Assembly (NCBI GenBank): GCA_052161625.1
Contig: CP197412.1
DNA: 64,000 nucleotides
From: JBKCUI01 sp052161625
GTDB lineage: Bacteria; Planctomycetota; Planctomycetia; Pirellulales; Pirellulaceae
Direction: 5' to 3' (one strand)
In this document: piece after piece, positions 25,314 to 33,417 of the stretch
Numbering within the stretch: the stretch's first letter is position 1
How the letters are laid out: every line of letters starts with the position of its first letter
The notes under the pieces: model-generated
Seen by the model: only the letters and a program-made list of their open reading frames with translations
Databases searched by the model: none
Told to the model about the DNA's origin: nothing
Translations under genes and position numbers: made by a program

Positions 25314-26297
25314 ATGATGACTTCTCCCATCGAAAACAGCTTGAACAAAAAATCCAATCTCGCATCGGTCGACCGTCGGAATTTTCTGATCGCGACCAGC
25401 GGACTTGGTGTCGGTTGCGCACTCACCCCAAGCAGCTTGTGGGGATTCGAGCCGGGTGGCAGCAAGGCGGAGACGGTGATCGGCGAGCTCTACGAGACGT
25501 TGACAGCATCCCAGCGCGACGTGGTCTGCAAAGAGTTTGGCGATGCGTTGCGTCAGAAAGTGAATGCGAACTGGCACGTCGTCAAGCCGCTGATCGGCTC
25601 TGATTTCTATACGAAGTCACAACGCAATATGGTGCACGAGATTGTTAAGCAACTCACATCGGAAAGCGGTTTCGAATTGATTAGCAAACAGACCGAAGAC
25701 GATGACGGCGGAATCGATGCTTACAGCGTCGCTTGGTTTGGAAAGCCGGGTACGGAATCCTTTGAATGGATGCTAACCGGACGGCATTTGACTCTACGAG
25801 CCGATGGAAATACGCAGAAGAAAGTCGTCTTCGGCGGCCCGATCGTGTACGGGCACGGAGAAGAAACCGCTCCGGAAGACAATCTGTTCTTCTTCCAAAC
25901 GCAAAAGGTGAACAAAGTCTTTGCGGCACTTTCCACCGAGCAACGCGAGCAAGCTCTGTTGAAGGCTAGCATTCCAGGTGAGTCATCGGTCCGTGTGGAA
26001 AAGAAGGATCAGTATGCGGGTCTCCGTGTCGGGTCGTTGAGCAGCGATCAAGTTGGGTTGGTCAATGAAGCCCTTACTTCGATTTTAGGTGTCTACCGAG
26101 AAGAGGATACCAAGGAGGCCCGAGAACTACTTGCTGAGGTTGGAGGAATGGAGTCGTTGTCGCTACAGTTCTATGCCAACGATGACCTCAAGTCCGATGG
26201 TGTGTGGGACATGTGGCGGATTGTTGGCAAGAATACTTGTATTCATTTCCGTGGCGCGCCGCACGTGCATGCGTATATCCATATTCAGAACGTGTAG
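25314..26297 (+). CDS. Tat-exported protein, possibly DUF3500-like
   Basis: About 327 residues from ATG 25314, preceded by AAAGGAC. A Tat-like signal VDRRNFLIATSGLGVGCAL lies at about residues 19-37. The mature part is acidic, contains LTASQRDVVCKEFGDALRQK and YGHGEETAPEDNLFFFQTQKVNKVFAAL, and ends in FRGAPHVHAYIHIQ, a His-rich ending that recalls DUF3500 proteins. I am not certain of the family. No known catalytic motif. Probably periplasmic and monocistronic. Confidence 0.6.
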   Translation: MMTSPIENSLNKKSNLASVDRRNFLIATSGLGVGCALTPSSLWGFEPGGSKAETVIGELYETLTASQRDVVCKEFGDALRQKVNANWHVVKPLIGSDFYTKSQRNMVHEIVKQLTSESGFELISKQTEDDDGGIDAYSVAWFGKPGTESFEWMLTGRHLTLRADGNTQKKVVFGGPIVYGHGEETAPEDNLFFFQTQKVNKVFAALSTEQREQALLKASIPGESSVRVEKKDQYAGLRVGSLSSDQVGLVNEALTSILGVYREEDTKEARELLAEVGGMESLSLQFYANDDLKSDGVWDMWRIVGKNTCIHFRGAPHVHAYIHIQNV

Positions 26298-26426
26298 CGC
26301 AGCTTCTGAGCGTCACGTTGCGTACGAATTGCTTCGCTGAGGAGAACACCGTTCGGGGAACGGACCTGGTTATGCACAACTATTTGGAAGCACACTGAGT
26401 CAAGATATGTGCTTCTGTTGTGCGTA

Positions 26427-26446
26427 AACAGTCGAGGACGACTGTT
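26427..26446 (+). repeat. AGGA-loop hairpin element, copy 2
   Basis: AACAGTCG - AGGA - CGACTGTT, a perfect 8-bp stem, followed by CGACATT. It lies between the exported protein (stop 26297) and the minus-strand gene ending at 26476. A degraded partial copy follows at 26461-26477. Confidence 0.75.
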
Positions 26447-26475
26447 CGACATTGGGGAATGGTCGAGGGTGACTG

Positions 26476-26766
26476 TCAGGCGGCGCGGCGGGTCGGTTGC
26501 TCGCTTGCGGAAGTCGATTTTGCGCTGGCATTGGCGATGTTCGCGTCGGACGAAACTTCGTCTCGCAGGGAGCGAATCTGACGCACTTTGGCTTGTAGTT
26601 TCGCGATGTTTTCTTTCTTCTGAAGCTCCTCTTTGGCATTTTCGTAGTGATCGACTAGCAGCTGTCGAAGGCGATCACGCATTGAGAATGATAGAGTTAG
26701 GAGCGTTCGCACCGCGATGAAGAGAACCAATCCCCAAAACATCCAAGCCCACGGTAGTGCGTTCAT
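26476..26766 (-). CDS. Small membrane protein with coiled-coil tail
   Basis: 96 residues from ATG 26766 (MNALPWAWMFWGLVLF). One transmembrane helix (about residues 5-25) is followed by a charged coiled coil (DHYENAKEELQKKENIAKLQ) and a Ser/Ala-rich tail. It resembles bitopic proteins of unknown function; no family recognised. Upstream codons in the same frame to 26853 look unlike protein. Confidence 0.45.
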   Translation of the reverse strand: MNALPWAWMFWGLVLFIAVRTLLTLSFSMRDRLRQLLVDHYENAKEELQKKENIAKLQAKVRQIRSLRDEVSSDANIANASAKSTSASEQPTRRAA

Positions 26767-26930
26767 CCGAGGACTCCAACAAGGTCGCTTGCTTTCAATG
26801 CCAAAGTGTTTGATGCCATAAGAATGCGATCGAGATGGCGAGCCAGACGACATCTTGTTGAAGTGGAGGCAGGAAGGGACTTAGGTGAAGTGAGCCGAAC
26901 GGTCGAGGACAATCGTTGGCCTGGTGGAGA

Positions 26931-26979
26931 AACGGTCGAGGACGACCGTTCGACAGTAAAACAGTCGAGGACGACCGTT
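26931..26979 (+). repeat. AGGA-loop hairpin elements, copies 3 and 4 in tandem
   Basis: Copy 3 at 26931-26950 is AACGGTCG - AGGA - CGACCGTT, a perfect stem. Copy 4 at 26960-26979 is AACAGTCG - AGGA - CGACCGTT with one A-C mismatch. Each is followed by TCGACAG or TCGATAG. A decayed copy lies at 26898-26917. They sit just beyond the parB stop. Confidence 0.75.
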
Positions 26980-27002
26980 CGATAGTGGGGGGCAGCGGTT
27001 TG

Positions 27003-28181
27003 TTAAGCTGCTTTTCGTTTGGTATCGGATGCAAGCATGGCTCGGAGACGCTCGAATTCTTCGATGCTGGTGAAGTGGATTGTGATCCGCCCTTTTCCTC
27101 GCCCGGATTGGGAGATCTCGACCTTCGTTCCCAGCGTCATTTTGAGCTCGCTCTCAAGAGCTTGCAATTGACTCGTCTTGGACGCCCGGCGACGGGGAGC
27201 CATACCGAGAATGCCCTCTTCGGCCGCTTCGGCATTCGCAACCGCTTCCGCGACTTGCCGCTCCGTTTCTCGAACGCTCCATCCATGATCGAGGATCCGG
27301 CGAAGATAAACGTGCTGCTCCTTGGTACTACCTAAACTGAGAAGAGCCTTTGCATGTCCCGCCGTGATTTCTTCCCGTTGGATGGCATCGGTGATCGCTT
27401 CAGGCAGCTCGAGCAATCGCATCATGTTGGCGATCGTGCTACGGTCGATCTTCAAACGGCTGGCCAACTCCTCTTGGGTGCACTTATGTTCCGAGATATA
27501 TCGCTTGAACGACATCGCTTTTTCGATCGCATTCAAGTCCTTGCGTTGGAGGTTTTCAATGATTGCCAGCTCTGCGACCAAGCGATCATCCGCTTCGCGC
27601 ACTTCAGCACGAATGGAGGGAAGGCCAGCGTGGATGGTTGCGCGAAGTCGGCGTTCCCCCGAAATAAGCTGATAGCGTTCCCCGACTTTGCGGACCAAGA
27701 CCGGTTGCAATTGCTGGTGCTGTTTAAGCGATTCCGCCAGTGATTCAATCTCGGCGGCGTTGAAGTGACGCCGTGGTTGAAAAGGATTGGGATCGATCAG
27801 ATGGGTCGCAACATCGATCGTTCCTTGATGATGCTGTACCCCCTCCGGAAGATTAACAATCGGCTGCACCGACGCTGGAGTCGCAGAGGACGAGGCAGCG
27901 ATCGGCGTCATGGGAATACTGATCGGCGAATTGGTTCCACGGGGCGATTGGTCACGTGTAGATTGACCGCGGGCTTCCGACGCAAACTGTTTGATGATAT
28001 CGGCGCGCGGTGAAGCTTTTTCGGTAGTGATCGACGACTCGGATACAGCAGTTCGTGCAGGGTCGAGCGAAGGTGAGCTCGACATGGGAATCGTCGCGGG
28101 TGACATTTCGCCTGCCCCTTCTTCGACAGGGGTTCCGAGAAGGGCAGCGAGTCCACGTCCAAGTCGTCGGTCTTTAGTCAC
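27003..28181 (-). CDS. parB: Chromosome partitioning protein ParB
   Basis: 392 residues from a GTG at 28181, whose start overlaps the parA stop (GTGACTAA). It begins MTKDRRLGRGLAALLG. A long Ser/Pro linker leads to the ParB/Noc core: LIDPNPFQPRRHFN, LAESLKQHQQLQPVLVRK, YQLISGERRLRATIHAG (CTP-binding GERRxRA box), then the HTH TQEELASRLKIDRSTIANMMRLLELP and the dimerisation tail. It binds parS and acts as a CTP-dependent clamp with ParA. No canonical parS site was found in the window. Confidence 0.95.
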   Translation of the reverse strand: MTKDRRLGRGLAALLGTPVEEGAGEMSPATIPMSSSPSLDPARTAVSESSITTEKASPRADIIKQFASEARGQSTRDQSPRGTNSPISIPMTPIAASSSATPASVQPIVNLPEGVQHHQGTIDVATHLIDPNPFQPRRHFNAAEIESLAESLKQHQQLQPVLVRKVGERYQLISGERRLRATIHAGLPSIRAEVREADDRLVAELAIIENLQRKDLNAIEKAMSFKRYISEHKCTQEELASRLKIDRSTIANMMRLLELPEAITDAIQREEITAGHAKALLSLGSTKEQHVYLRRILDHGWSVRETERQVAEAVANAEAAEEGILGMAPRRRASKTSQLQALESELKMTLGTKVEISQSGRGKGRITIHFTSIEEFERLRAMLASDTKRKAA

Positions 28182-28920
28182 GTTCCAGTACCTCCATGCA
28201 AAGTTCGATGTAAGCTCGCGTTCCATGCGAGCGCGGGGCATATGCTAGCACACTCAGCCCGTGGCTAGGGGCTTCGCTGATTGCGATATCACGTGGGATG
28301 GTTGTATCAAAAACTATGTCTCCGAAGAAATCCCGAACTTCGGAATCTACTTCGTGCGTTAGTTCGAATCGGGGGTCGACCATGGTGAGCAGGATTCCAC
28401 CGAAGGTGAGCTTGCCCGAGTTCGCGGTCATGACATCGCGGATGACGTGAATCATTTGCGTCAGACCTTCCATGGCGTAGTACTCGCATTGGATGGGCAT
28501 GAGCACTTCGGTGCTAGATGCCAGTGCCGCTTGCGTGAGTTCGCCGAGTGAAGGCGGACAATCGATGAAGACGGAGTCGTAGATTCCGAGGCCCGCATCG
28601 AGATGTTGTCGTAGCAATGCTCCTTGAGACATCCCACCTTTAGCGAGACGATCGACGTCCTGAAACGATCTGCACCCCGGCATGAGTTCCAGGTTGGCTA
28701 GGTTCGTTTTGAGGATCCCTTCGCGGAGCGGGGCGTCCACGAGCAACGGATGACGCGGGGCAGGCGAGAATCCTAGCCCGCTCGTAGCATTGCACTGAGG
28801 ATCGAGGTCCACGATGAGAGTTTTTTGTCCTGCGGTGGCCATCGCCCAAGCCAGGTTGATGGCCGTCGTCGTTTTGCCGACGCCACCTTTCTGGTTGGCG
28901 ATACAGAAGATTCGAGCCAT
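28174..28920 (-). CDS. parA: Chromosome partitioning ATPase ParA (Soj)
   Basis: 248 residues. The deviant Walker A motif is IANQKGGVGKTTTAINLA (residues 7-24), then LIVDLDPQCNATSGLG (switch I region) and FIDCPPSLGELTQAAL (Walker B). The length fits chromosomal Soj rather than the longer plasmid type with an N-terminal HTH. It moves ParB-bound origins. It forms an overlapping operon with parB. Confidence 0.96.
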   Translation of the reverse strand: MARIFCIANQKGGVGKTTTAINLAWAMATAGQKTLIVDLDPQCNATSGLGFSPAPRHPLLVDAPLREGILKTNLANLELMPGCRSFQDVDRLAKGGMSQGALLRQHLDAGLGIYDSVFIDCPPSLGELTQAALASSTEVLMPIQCEYYAMEGLTQMIHVIRDVMTANSGKLTFGGILLTMVDPRFELTHEVDSEVRDFFGDIVFDTTIPRDIAISEAPSHGLSVLAYAPRSHGTRAYIELCMEVLERD

Positions 28921-29332
28921 GGCATCCCGCGCGAGTAAACAAGTTGGATTGGTTGCATGTGTGGGGCTTGTCCCGCACGTGGATCGTTTTATTACCTAAA
29001 TTGCCATATCGGGGGAAATGCCAGTTGCGCTTCCCGCGAATAGGGTTTCCATACTGAACACGATTCGCGAATCGCCGCTGGTGACGGTTTGATCCTTTCT
29101 AGGGCCGTTTCGTGAACATCGCATCGATTGCCTTGGCGACCGAGATGGAAGGCCCGGTCCTTCGAATTGCCGACCAGCCATGGTGAAACGGGATGGGCAA
29201 AAGGAAGGGGCCGCAAAGTCCCCTTCACCGTCCAAGTTCCACGCAAAACGGGTCCCCCGTGTTGCTTTGAACTTTGCTATAATTTCAAAACCGCATCTCA
29301 CCATCCCCCTCCACGAACCCTCGTTCGAAATC
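28921..29332. other. Divergent intergenic region parA / PQQ propeller gene
   Basis: 412 bp between divergent starts. One imperfect hairpin, GTGTGGG with CCCGCAC at about 28959-28978, lies upstream of parA. No gene-like frame beyond an N-terminal extension of the propeller ORF; no clear parS. Confidence 0.5.
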
Positions 29333-31573
29333 ATGACTTGCAAATCGATCTTTCGAAGGACGTTGCTCTCCACCATGGCTGTTGCCCCTCTTTTGGGTGG
29401 AGCGCTGATCGCAAACGAACCGGCGGACAAGGCAAAGCCGACGGATTGGTATCAATGGCGAGGCCCACAGCAAAATGGCCAAACCACCGAAAAAGGGCTG
29501 CCAACCACATTCAAGTCCGATGGCGAGACGGTCCTCTGGCGAAAAGAGGAGTTTGCCTCTCGCTCGACCCCTGTCGTCATGAATGGTCGCTTGTACCTGG
29601 TGTGTCGGCACAAGCCAGAAACACCTCAGGAGGCCGAGAAAACCGTCTGTGTGAATGCGGAAACGGGGGAGCTCATTTGGGAAAGCATCCACAATATCTT
29701 CTTGTCCGATGCTCCGTCGGAGCGAATCGGTTGGTCTAGCGTTTATGCGGATCCGGATGCGGACCGAGTTTATGTTTTAGGCTTGGGTTGCATTTTCCAG
29801 TGCTTGGACGGTGCCACGGGCAAAGTGATCTGGGAGAAGTCCCTGCTGGAAGAGTACGGAATGTTGTCCACCTACGGAGGTCGGACGAATTTCCCGGTGG
29901 TGTACGAAGACACCGTCATCATCAGCGGCGTGCTGACTTCCTGGGGCGAAAACGCCCTCCCTGCCCACCGCTTGATCGCCATGGACAAGCGGACTGGGGC
30001 CCCTATTTGGATGATGAACACTCGTCCTCGCCCCGAGGACACGACCTACAGCACTCCTGTTTTCACCGTGTTGAATGGCCAAGCGGCCATGGTATTCGGC
30101 GCGGCGGACGGAGCCCTCTACGCCGTCCAACCCCGAACCGGGAAAGTGATTTGGAAGTATCAGGTTTCGCCTCGGGGATTCAGCGTCTCCCCATTGGTGG
30201 TCGACGGCATCGTTTATTGCGGGCATGGCGAGCAGAACGAAACGGATCGGACGGTTCTCGGAGCTGTCTTTGCGCTCGATGGGAATACCACTGGCGAAAT
30301 CACCGATGACAAATTGCTGTGGAAGATCCCTGCAAAGACCGTTTCTCGCAGCTGTCCGGTCAAAATCGGGGACCGAGTCTACTTCATCGAGGATGGTGCG
30401 GCTCTCATCGGGGTGAATGCCAAATCGGGTGAGATCGAAGCAAAGGCCAAACTCGGCCGAGTCATGTTTGGATCTCCGATCGTCTCGGAAGGGAAGATGT
30501 TCGTCGCGGAGAATTCGGGGATTATCCAAGTCCTTACGCCGAACGACAAAGGTGTCGACATTCAGCGTTTCCGGTTGAACGACCAAAGTGAAGTCTTCGC
30601 GTCCTTTGTCGTCTCCAACGGCAAAATGTACTTGCCCACGAGCCGAGCCCTCTATTGTTTTGGGAACAAAGACGCGGCGCCGTCGATCGATCCTATTCCA
30701 GAGCCGAAAAAGGAAGAGCCTCTCACCGATACCACCGTGGCACACATCCAAGTTTGCCCAGTGGAGATGCTTTTAGTCCCGGGCCAAAAGGCCAAACTGC
30801 AAGTTCGTGCTTACAACGCGGCAGGTCAGTATCTGAAACTGCTAGAAGATGCGCAAATCAGCGTAGACGGGGCTGGCACCGTGTCCGACGGGCAAGTCTA
30901 CGTGGCCCCCGACCAAGTTTCCGGTGGAACTACCGTTTCGATCGTTGCAAGTTCCGGAGAATTAAAGAGTACGGCGCGGGCTCGCGTCATCGGTGCACTT
31001 CCTTGGAACTACGATTTCGAAGACAAGAAGGTTCCGAACCATTGGATCGGTGCAGCCTACCGGCACCAACCTGCCGAGCTTCCCACCGGAGGAAATGGAC
31101 TGGTCAAGATCAGCACCATTCCTAAGGGAACGCGCAGCCAAGGTTTCATCGGCCTCCCCAAGATGAGCGACTATACCATCGAGGGAGAGTTTCTCGCCCT
31201 GGATACCAAGAACAAAGTTCCGACGACCAAGTTGCCAGACATGGGTCTTAACGCCCAGCGATACACTCTCGCTTTGGAAGGCTCGCAGCAGCTCAAGATT
31301 CGAACTTGGCTCTCGCACGACACCCGTTTCTCCGTCGGAGTTCCTTTCGAGTGGAGTGCGAATACTTGGTACAGCATGAAGTTCCGCGCGGAAAATAAGG
31401 ACGGTAAAGCCATCCTACGCGGAAAAGTCTGGAAGAAAGGGGATGCGGAACCTGAGGGTTGGACCATCGAAGGAACCGATGACATGCCCAATACGCAAGG
31501 CAGCCCGGGGATTTTCGGGAACTCGACCGACGCGGAATTCTACATCGACAACATCAAAGTCTCAGCCAACTAG
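29333..31573 (+). CDS. Exported PQQ/BamB-like beta-propeller protein
   Basis: 746 residues from ATG 29333. A signal peptide spans about residues 1-26 (FRRTLLSTMAVAPLLGGALIA). WYQWRGPQQNGQT begins the propeller, with repeated blades such as GRLYLVCRHKPET, RVYVLGLGCIFQCLDGATGKVIWEK, LYAVQPRTGKVIWKYQ and VYCGHGEQ up to residue ~470. The Pro/Glu linker PEPKKEEPLTD leads to an Ig-like region and a LamG/3-keto-glycoside-hydrolase-like beta sandwich (about 560-746). Common in planctomycetes as a secreted or surface protein; redox cofactor binding is not evident. Confidence 0.88.
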   Translation: MTCKSIFRRTLLSTMAVAPLLGGALIANEPADKAKPTDWYQWRGPQQNGQTTEKGLPTTFKSDGETVLWRKEEFASRSTPVVMNGRLYLVCRHKPETPQEAEKTVCVNAETGELIWESIHNIFLSDAPSERIGWSSVYADPDADRVYVLGLGCIFQCLDGATGKVIWEKSLLEEYGMLSTYGGRTNFPVVYEDTVIISGVLTSWGENALPAHRLIAMDKRTGAPIWMMNTRPRPEDTTYSTPVFTVLNGQAAMVFGAADGALYAVQPRTGKVIWKYQVSPRGFSVSPLVVDGIVYCGHGEQNETDRTVLGAVFALDGNTTGEITDDKLLWKIPAKTVSRSCPVKIGDRVYFIEDGAALIGVNAKSGEIEAKAKLGRVMFGSPIVSEGKMFVAENSGIIQVLTPNDKGVDIQRFRLNDQSEVFASFVVSNGKMYLPTSRALYCFGNKDAAPSIDPIPEPKKEEPLTDTTVAHIQVCPVEMLLVPGQKAKLQVRAYNAAGQYLKLLEDAQISVDGAGTVSDGQVYVAPDQVSGGTTVSIVASSGELKSTARARVIGALPWNYDFEDKKVPNHWIGAAYRHQPAELPTGGNGLVKISTIPKGTRSQGFIGLPKMSDYTIEGEFLALDTKNKVPTTKLPDMGLNAQRYTLALEGSQQLKIRTWLSHDTRFSVGVPFEWSANTWYSMKFRAENKDGKAILRGKVWKKGDAEPEGWTIEGTDDMPNTQGSPGIFGNSTDAEFYIDNIKVSAN

Positions 31574-31594
31574 CCAGAGTGGGACGTTCATGAC

Positions 31595-31632
31595 CCATGG
31601 GATCTATTCGACCAATAGGTCCCATGGATTTT
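31595..31632 (+). terminator. Intrinsic terminator of the propeller gene
   Basis: CCATGGGATCTATT (31595-31608) pairs with AATAGGTCCCATGG (31614-31627) through 14 pairs with one G-T, loop CGACC, followed by ATTTTTAG. Confidence 0.85.
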
Positions 31633-31706
31633 TAGACCCGTCGGTCGCTCGCACGCGAAGCGGCACAAGGAATCCTTGACAAACAGACCCCACCAACGGT
31701 AACTGC

Positions 31707-33158
31707 CTATCGCAGTTGGAATACTTCCGGTTCGGCGACATAGTCGTGCGTTTCGACTTCCCCCATCATGGTGAAAGCAAAAACGTCGGTCACTCGGACA
31801 GGGAGTAGCGATCCGGTCTGCCGCATGTTGCCGTCCCACACAATGATTCGATCGCAATGGGTTCGGCCGGTCATTTGTCGAAACTCTCCGGTCTGCCCTT
31901 TACGCACCGACCATTTGCTCGGACCTTCCACGAGCACCTCGACGGTTTGCCCAAGGAACCTCATGTTATCCTCGAGCGAGATTTGGTTTTGCACTTCCAG
32001 CAACTCCAAATTGCGCCGGTGCTTGACCTCTTCTGGAACGTCGTCTTCGTACAGTTCAGCCCCCTTCGTTCCGGGACGCACGCTATATTGGAAGATGAAA
32101 CTGTTCTTAAACCTACATCGCTTGACCAAATCGACCGTCATCTGAAACTCTTCCTCTGTCTCACCGCAGAAGCCTACGATAAAGTCGCTTGAGACGGACG
32201 GATTCGGGATGATCTCATTGATACGATCCATCATCTCGTAGTAGTCCGCGATGGTGTAGCCACGCTTCATCCGTTTCAGGACTGCATCGCTTCCGCTTTG
32301 AGCCGGAACGTGGAGATACGGGGAACATTTGGGAAGATCTCGGACAGTTTCTAACAGTTCTCGAGTCATATCCTTGGGGTAGTTCGTTACGAACTTGATC
32401 CGCTCGATCCCAGGAATAGGATGGATGCGTTCCAACAGATCCGCAATCCGTGTAACCTTGTCCCCTTCCACATAGCGATAGGAATTCACGGTTTGTCCCA
32501 GGAGTGTGATTTCTTTCGCACCTTGTTCCGCGAGGATCCTGGCTTCTTCCACAATCTGGTCCGGTGCGCGGCCTTGTTCGGGGCCACGGGTCATCGGGAC
32601 AATGCAATACGTGCAGAACTTGTCGCATCCGATTTGGATCCGCAAGTAAGCTTGGAAGGGAGTGGGGCGCATTTCCGGATCCCGAAGTGGATCGAACGTT
32701 TCGTGAGATCGCTTGATATCTTCGGCCGTACCTTCCCGACGCCCCAGACTGACGGCCAGCTGTTGCTTTTCGCCCGACTCCGCTCTTTCGATCATTTCTG
32801 GGATCTTGTGCAATTGCCCAGGGCCGACCACCAAATCGACGAAGGGGACTCGTTGGAAAATACTGTTTTGATCCTTTTGGGCCATGCACCCCATGACACC
32901 GATGATCTTGTTCGGATTCTTCAGCTTCAGCTGCTTCAGGTGGTGCAGATTGTTGTAGGCCTTTTCCTCTGCATGCTCACGGACCGAGCAAGTATTGAAC
33001 AGGATCGCGTCGGCGACGGCCGGGTCCTGGGTCAAGGCGTAGCCCTTTTTCCTCAGCGCCGCCACCACCATTTCGCTGTCCAAGACATTCATCTGGCAGC
33101 CGACCGTCTCGATGTACAGATGTTTCGTAGGGGTCGCTGGAATTTCGGGGGATTGCAT
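31707..33158 (-). CDS. miaB: tRNA-2-methylthio-N6-dimethylallyladenosine synthase MiaB
   Basis: 483 residues from ATG 33158 (MQSPEIPATPTKHLYIETVGCQ). The N-terminal UPF0004 domain has three Fe-S cysteines (GCQMN, NTCSVRE, GCMAQ). The radical-SAM motif is CDKFCTYC (about residue 170), then GQTVNSYRY and PAQSGSDAVLKRMKRGY. The C-terminal TRAM domain ends about residue 460 (GRTHCDRIIVWDG). The enzyme methylthiolates i6A37 in tRNAs reading U-starting codons. The GPEQGRAPDQI motif and length fit MiaB rather than RimO or MtaB. Confidence 0.93.
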   Translation of the reverse strand: MQSPEIPATPTKHLYIETVGCQMNVLDSEMVVAALRKKGYALTQDPAVADAILFNTCSVREHAEEKAYNNLHHLKQLKLKNPNKIIGVMGCMAQKDQNSIFQRVPFVDLVVGPGQLHKIPEMIERAESGEKQQLAVSLGRREGTAEDIKRSHETFDPLRDPEMRPTPFQAYLRIQIGCDKFCTYCIVPMTRGPEQGRAPDQIVEEARILAEQGAKEITLLGQTVNSYRYVEGDKVTRIADLLERIHPIPGIERIKFVTNYPKDMTRELLETVRDLPKCSPYLHVPAQSGSDAVLKRMKRGYTIADYYEMMDRINEIIPNPSVSSDFIVGFCGETEEEFQMTVDLVKRCRFKNSFIFQYSVRPGTKGAELYEDDVPEEVKHRRNLELLEVQNQISLEDNMRFLGQTVEVLVEGPSKWSVRKGQTGEFRQMTGRTHCDRIIVWDGNMRQTGSLLPVRVTDVFAFTMMGEVETHDYVAEPEVFQLR

Positions 33159-33334
33159 AAGGACTGAACCAATGGATTGCGGGACCAAATAAGTCGAGCG
33201 AATGATAGCCGAACATACCCCATTTGAGTAGGGTTGAACGAGAGCTGGCCACGATTCCCAGCCCCCCTGGCCTCGGTATAGGTTCATGACATGGGTGGCG
33301 CCTCTCGCCTCGCTACGTACTTCCTTTGCGCCCA

Positions 33335-33354
33335 AGCTGTCGAGGACGACAGCT
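33335..33354 (+). repeat. AGGA-loop hairpin element, copy 5
   Basis: AGCTGTCG - AGGA - CGACAGCT, a perfect 8-bp stem in which three stem pairs differ from other copies while pairing is kept. CTCTACATTAG follows. It lies 12 bp from a CTCGC tandem array. Confidence 0.75.
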
Positions 33355-33365
33355 CTACATTAGCC

Positions 33366-33417
33366 CCTCGCCACTCGCCACTCGCCACTCGCTACTCGCC
33401 ACTCGCCACTCGCCACT
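33366..33417 (+). repeat. CTCGCCA tandem repeats
   Basis: About seven units of CTCGCCA or CTCGCTA run into the stop codon of the minus-strand TPR-peroxiredoxin gene. Confidence 0.85.

Noticed and set aside
29104..29116. GTTTCGTGAAC as a parS site near parAB
   Set aside because: It lacks the central bases of the 16-bp parS palindrome and is only a partial match.
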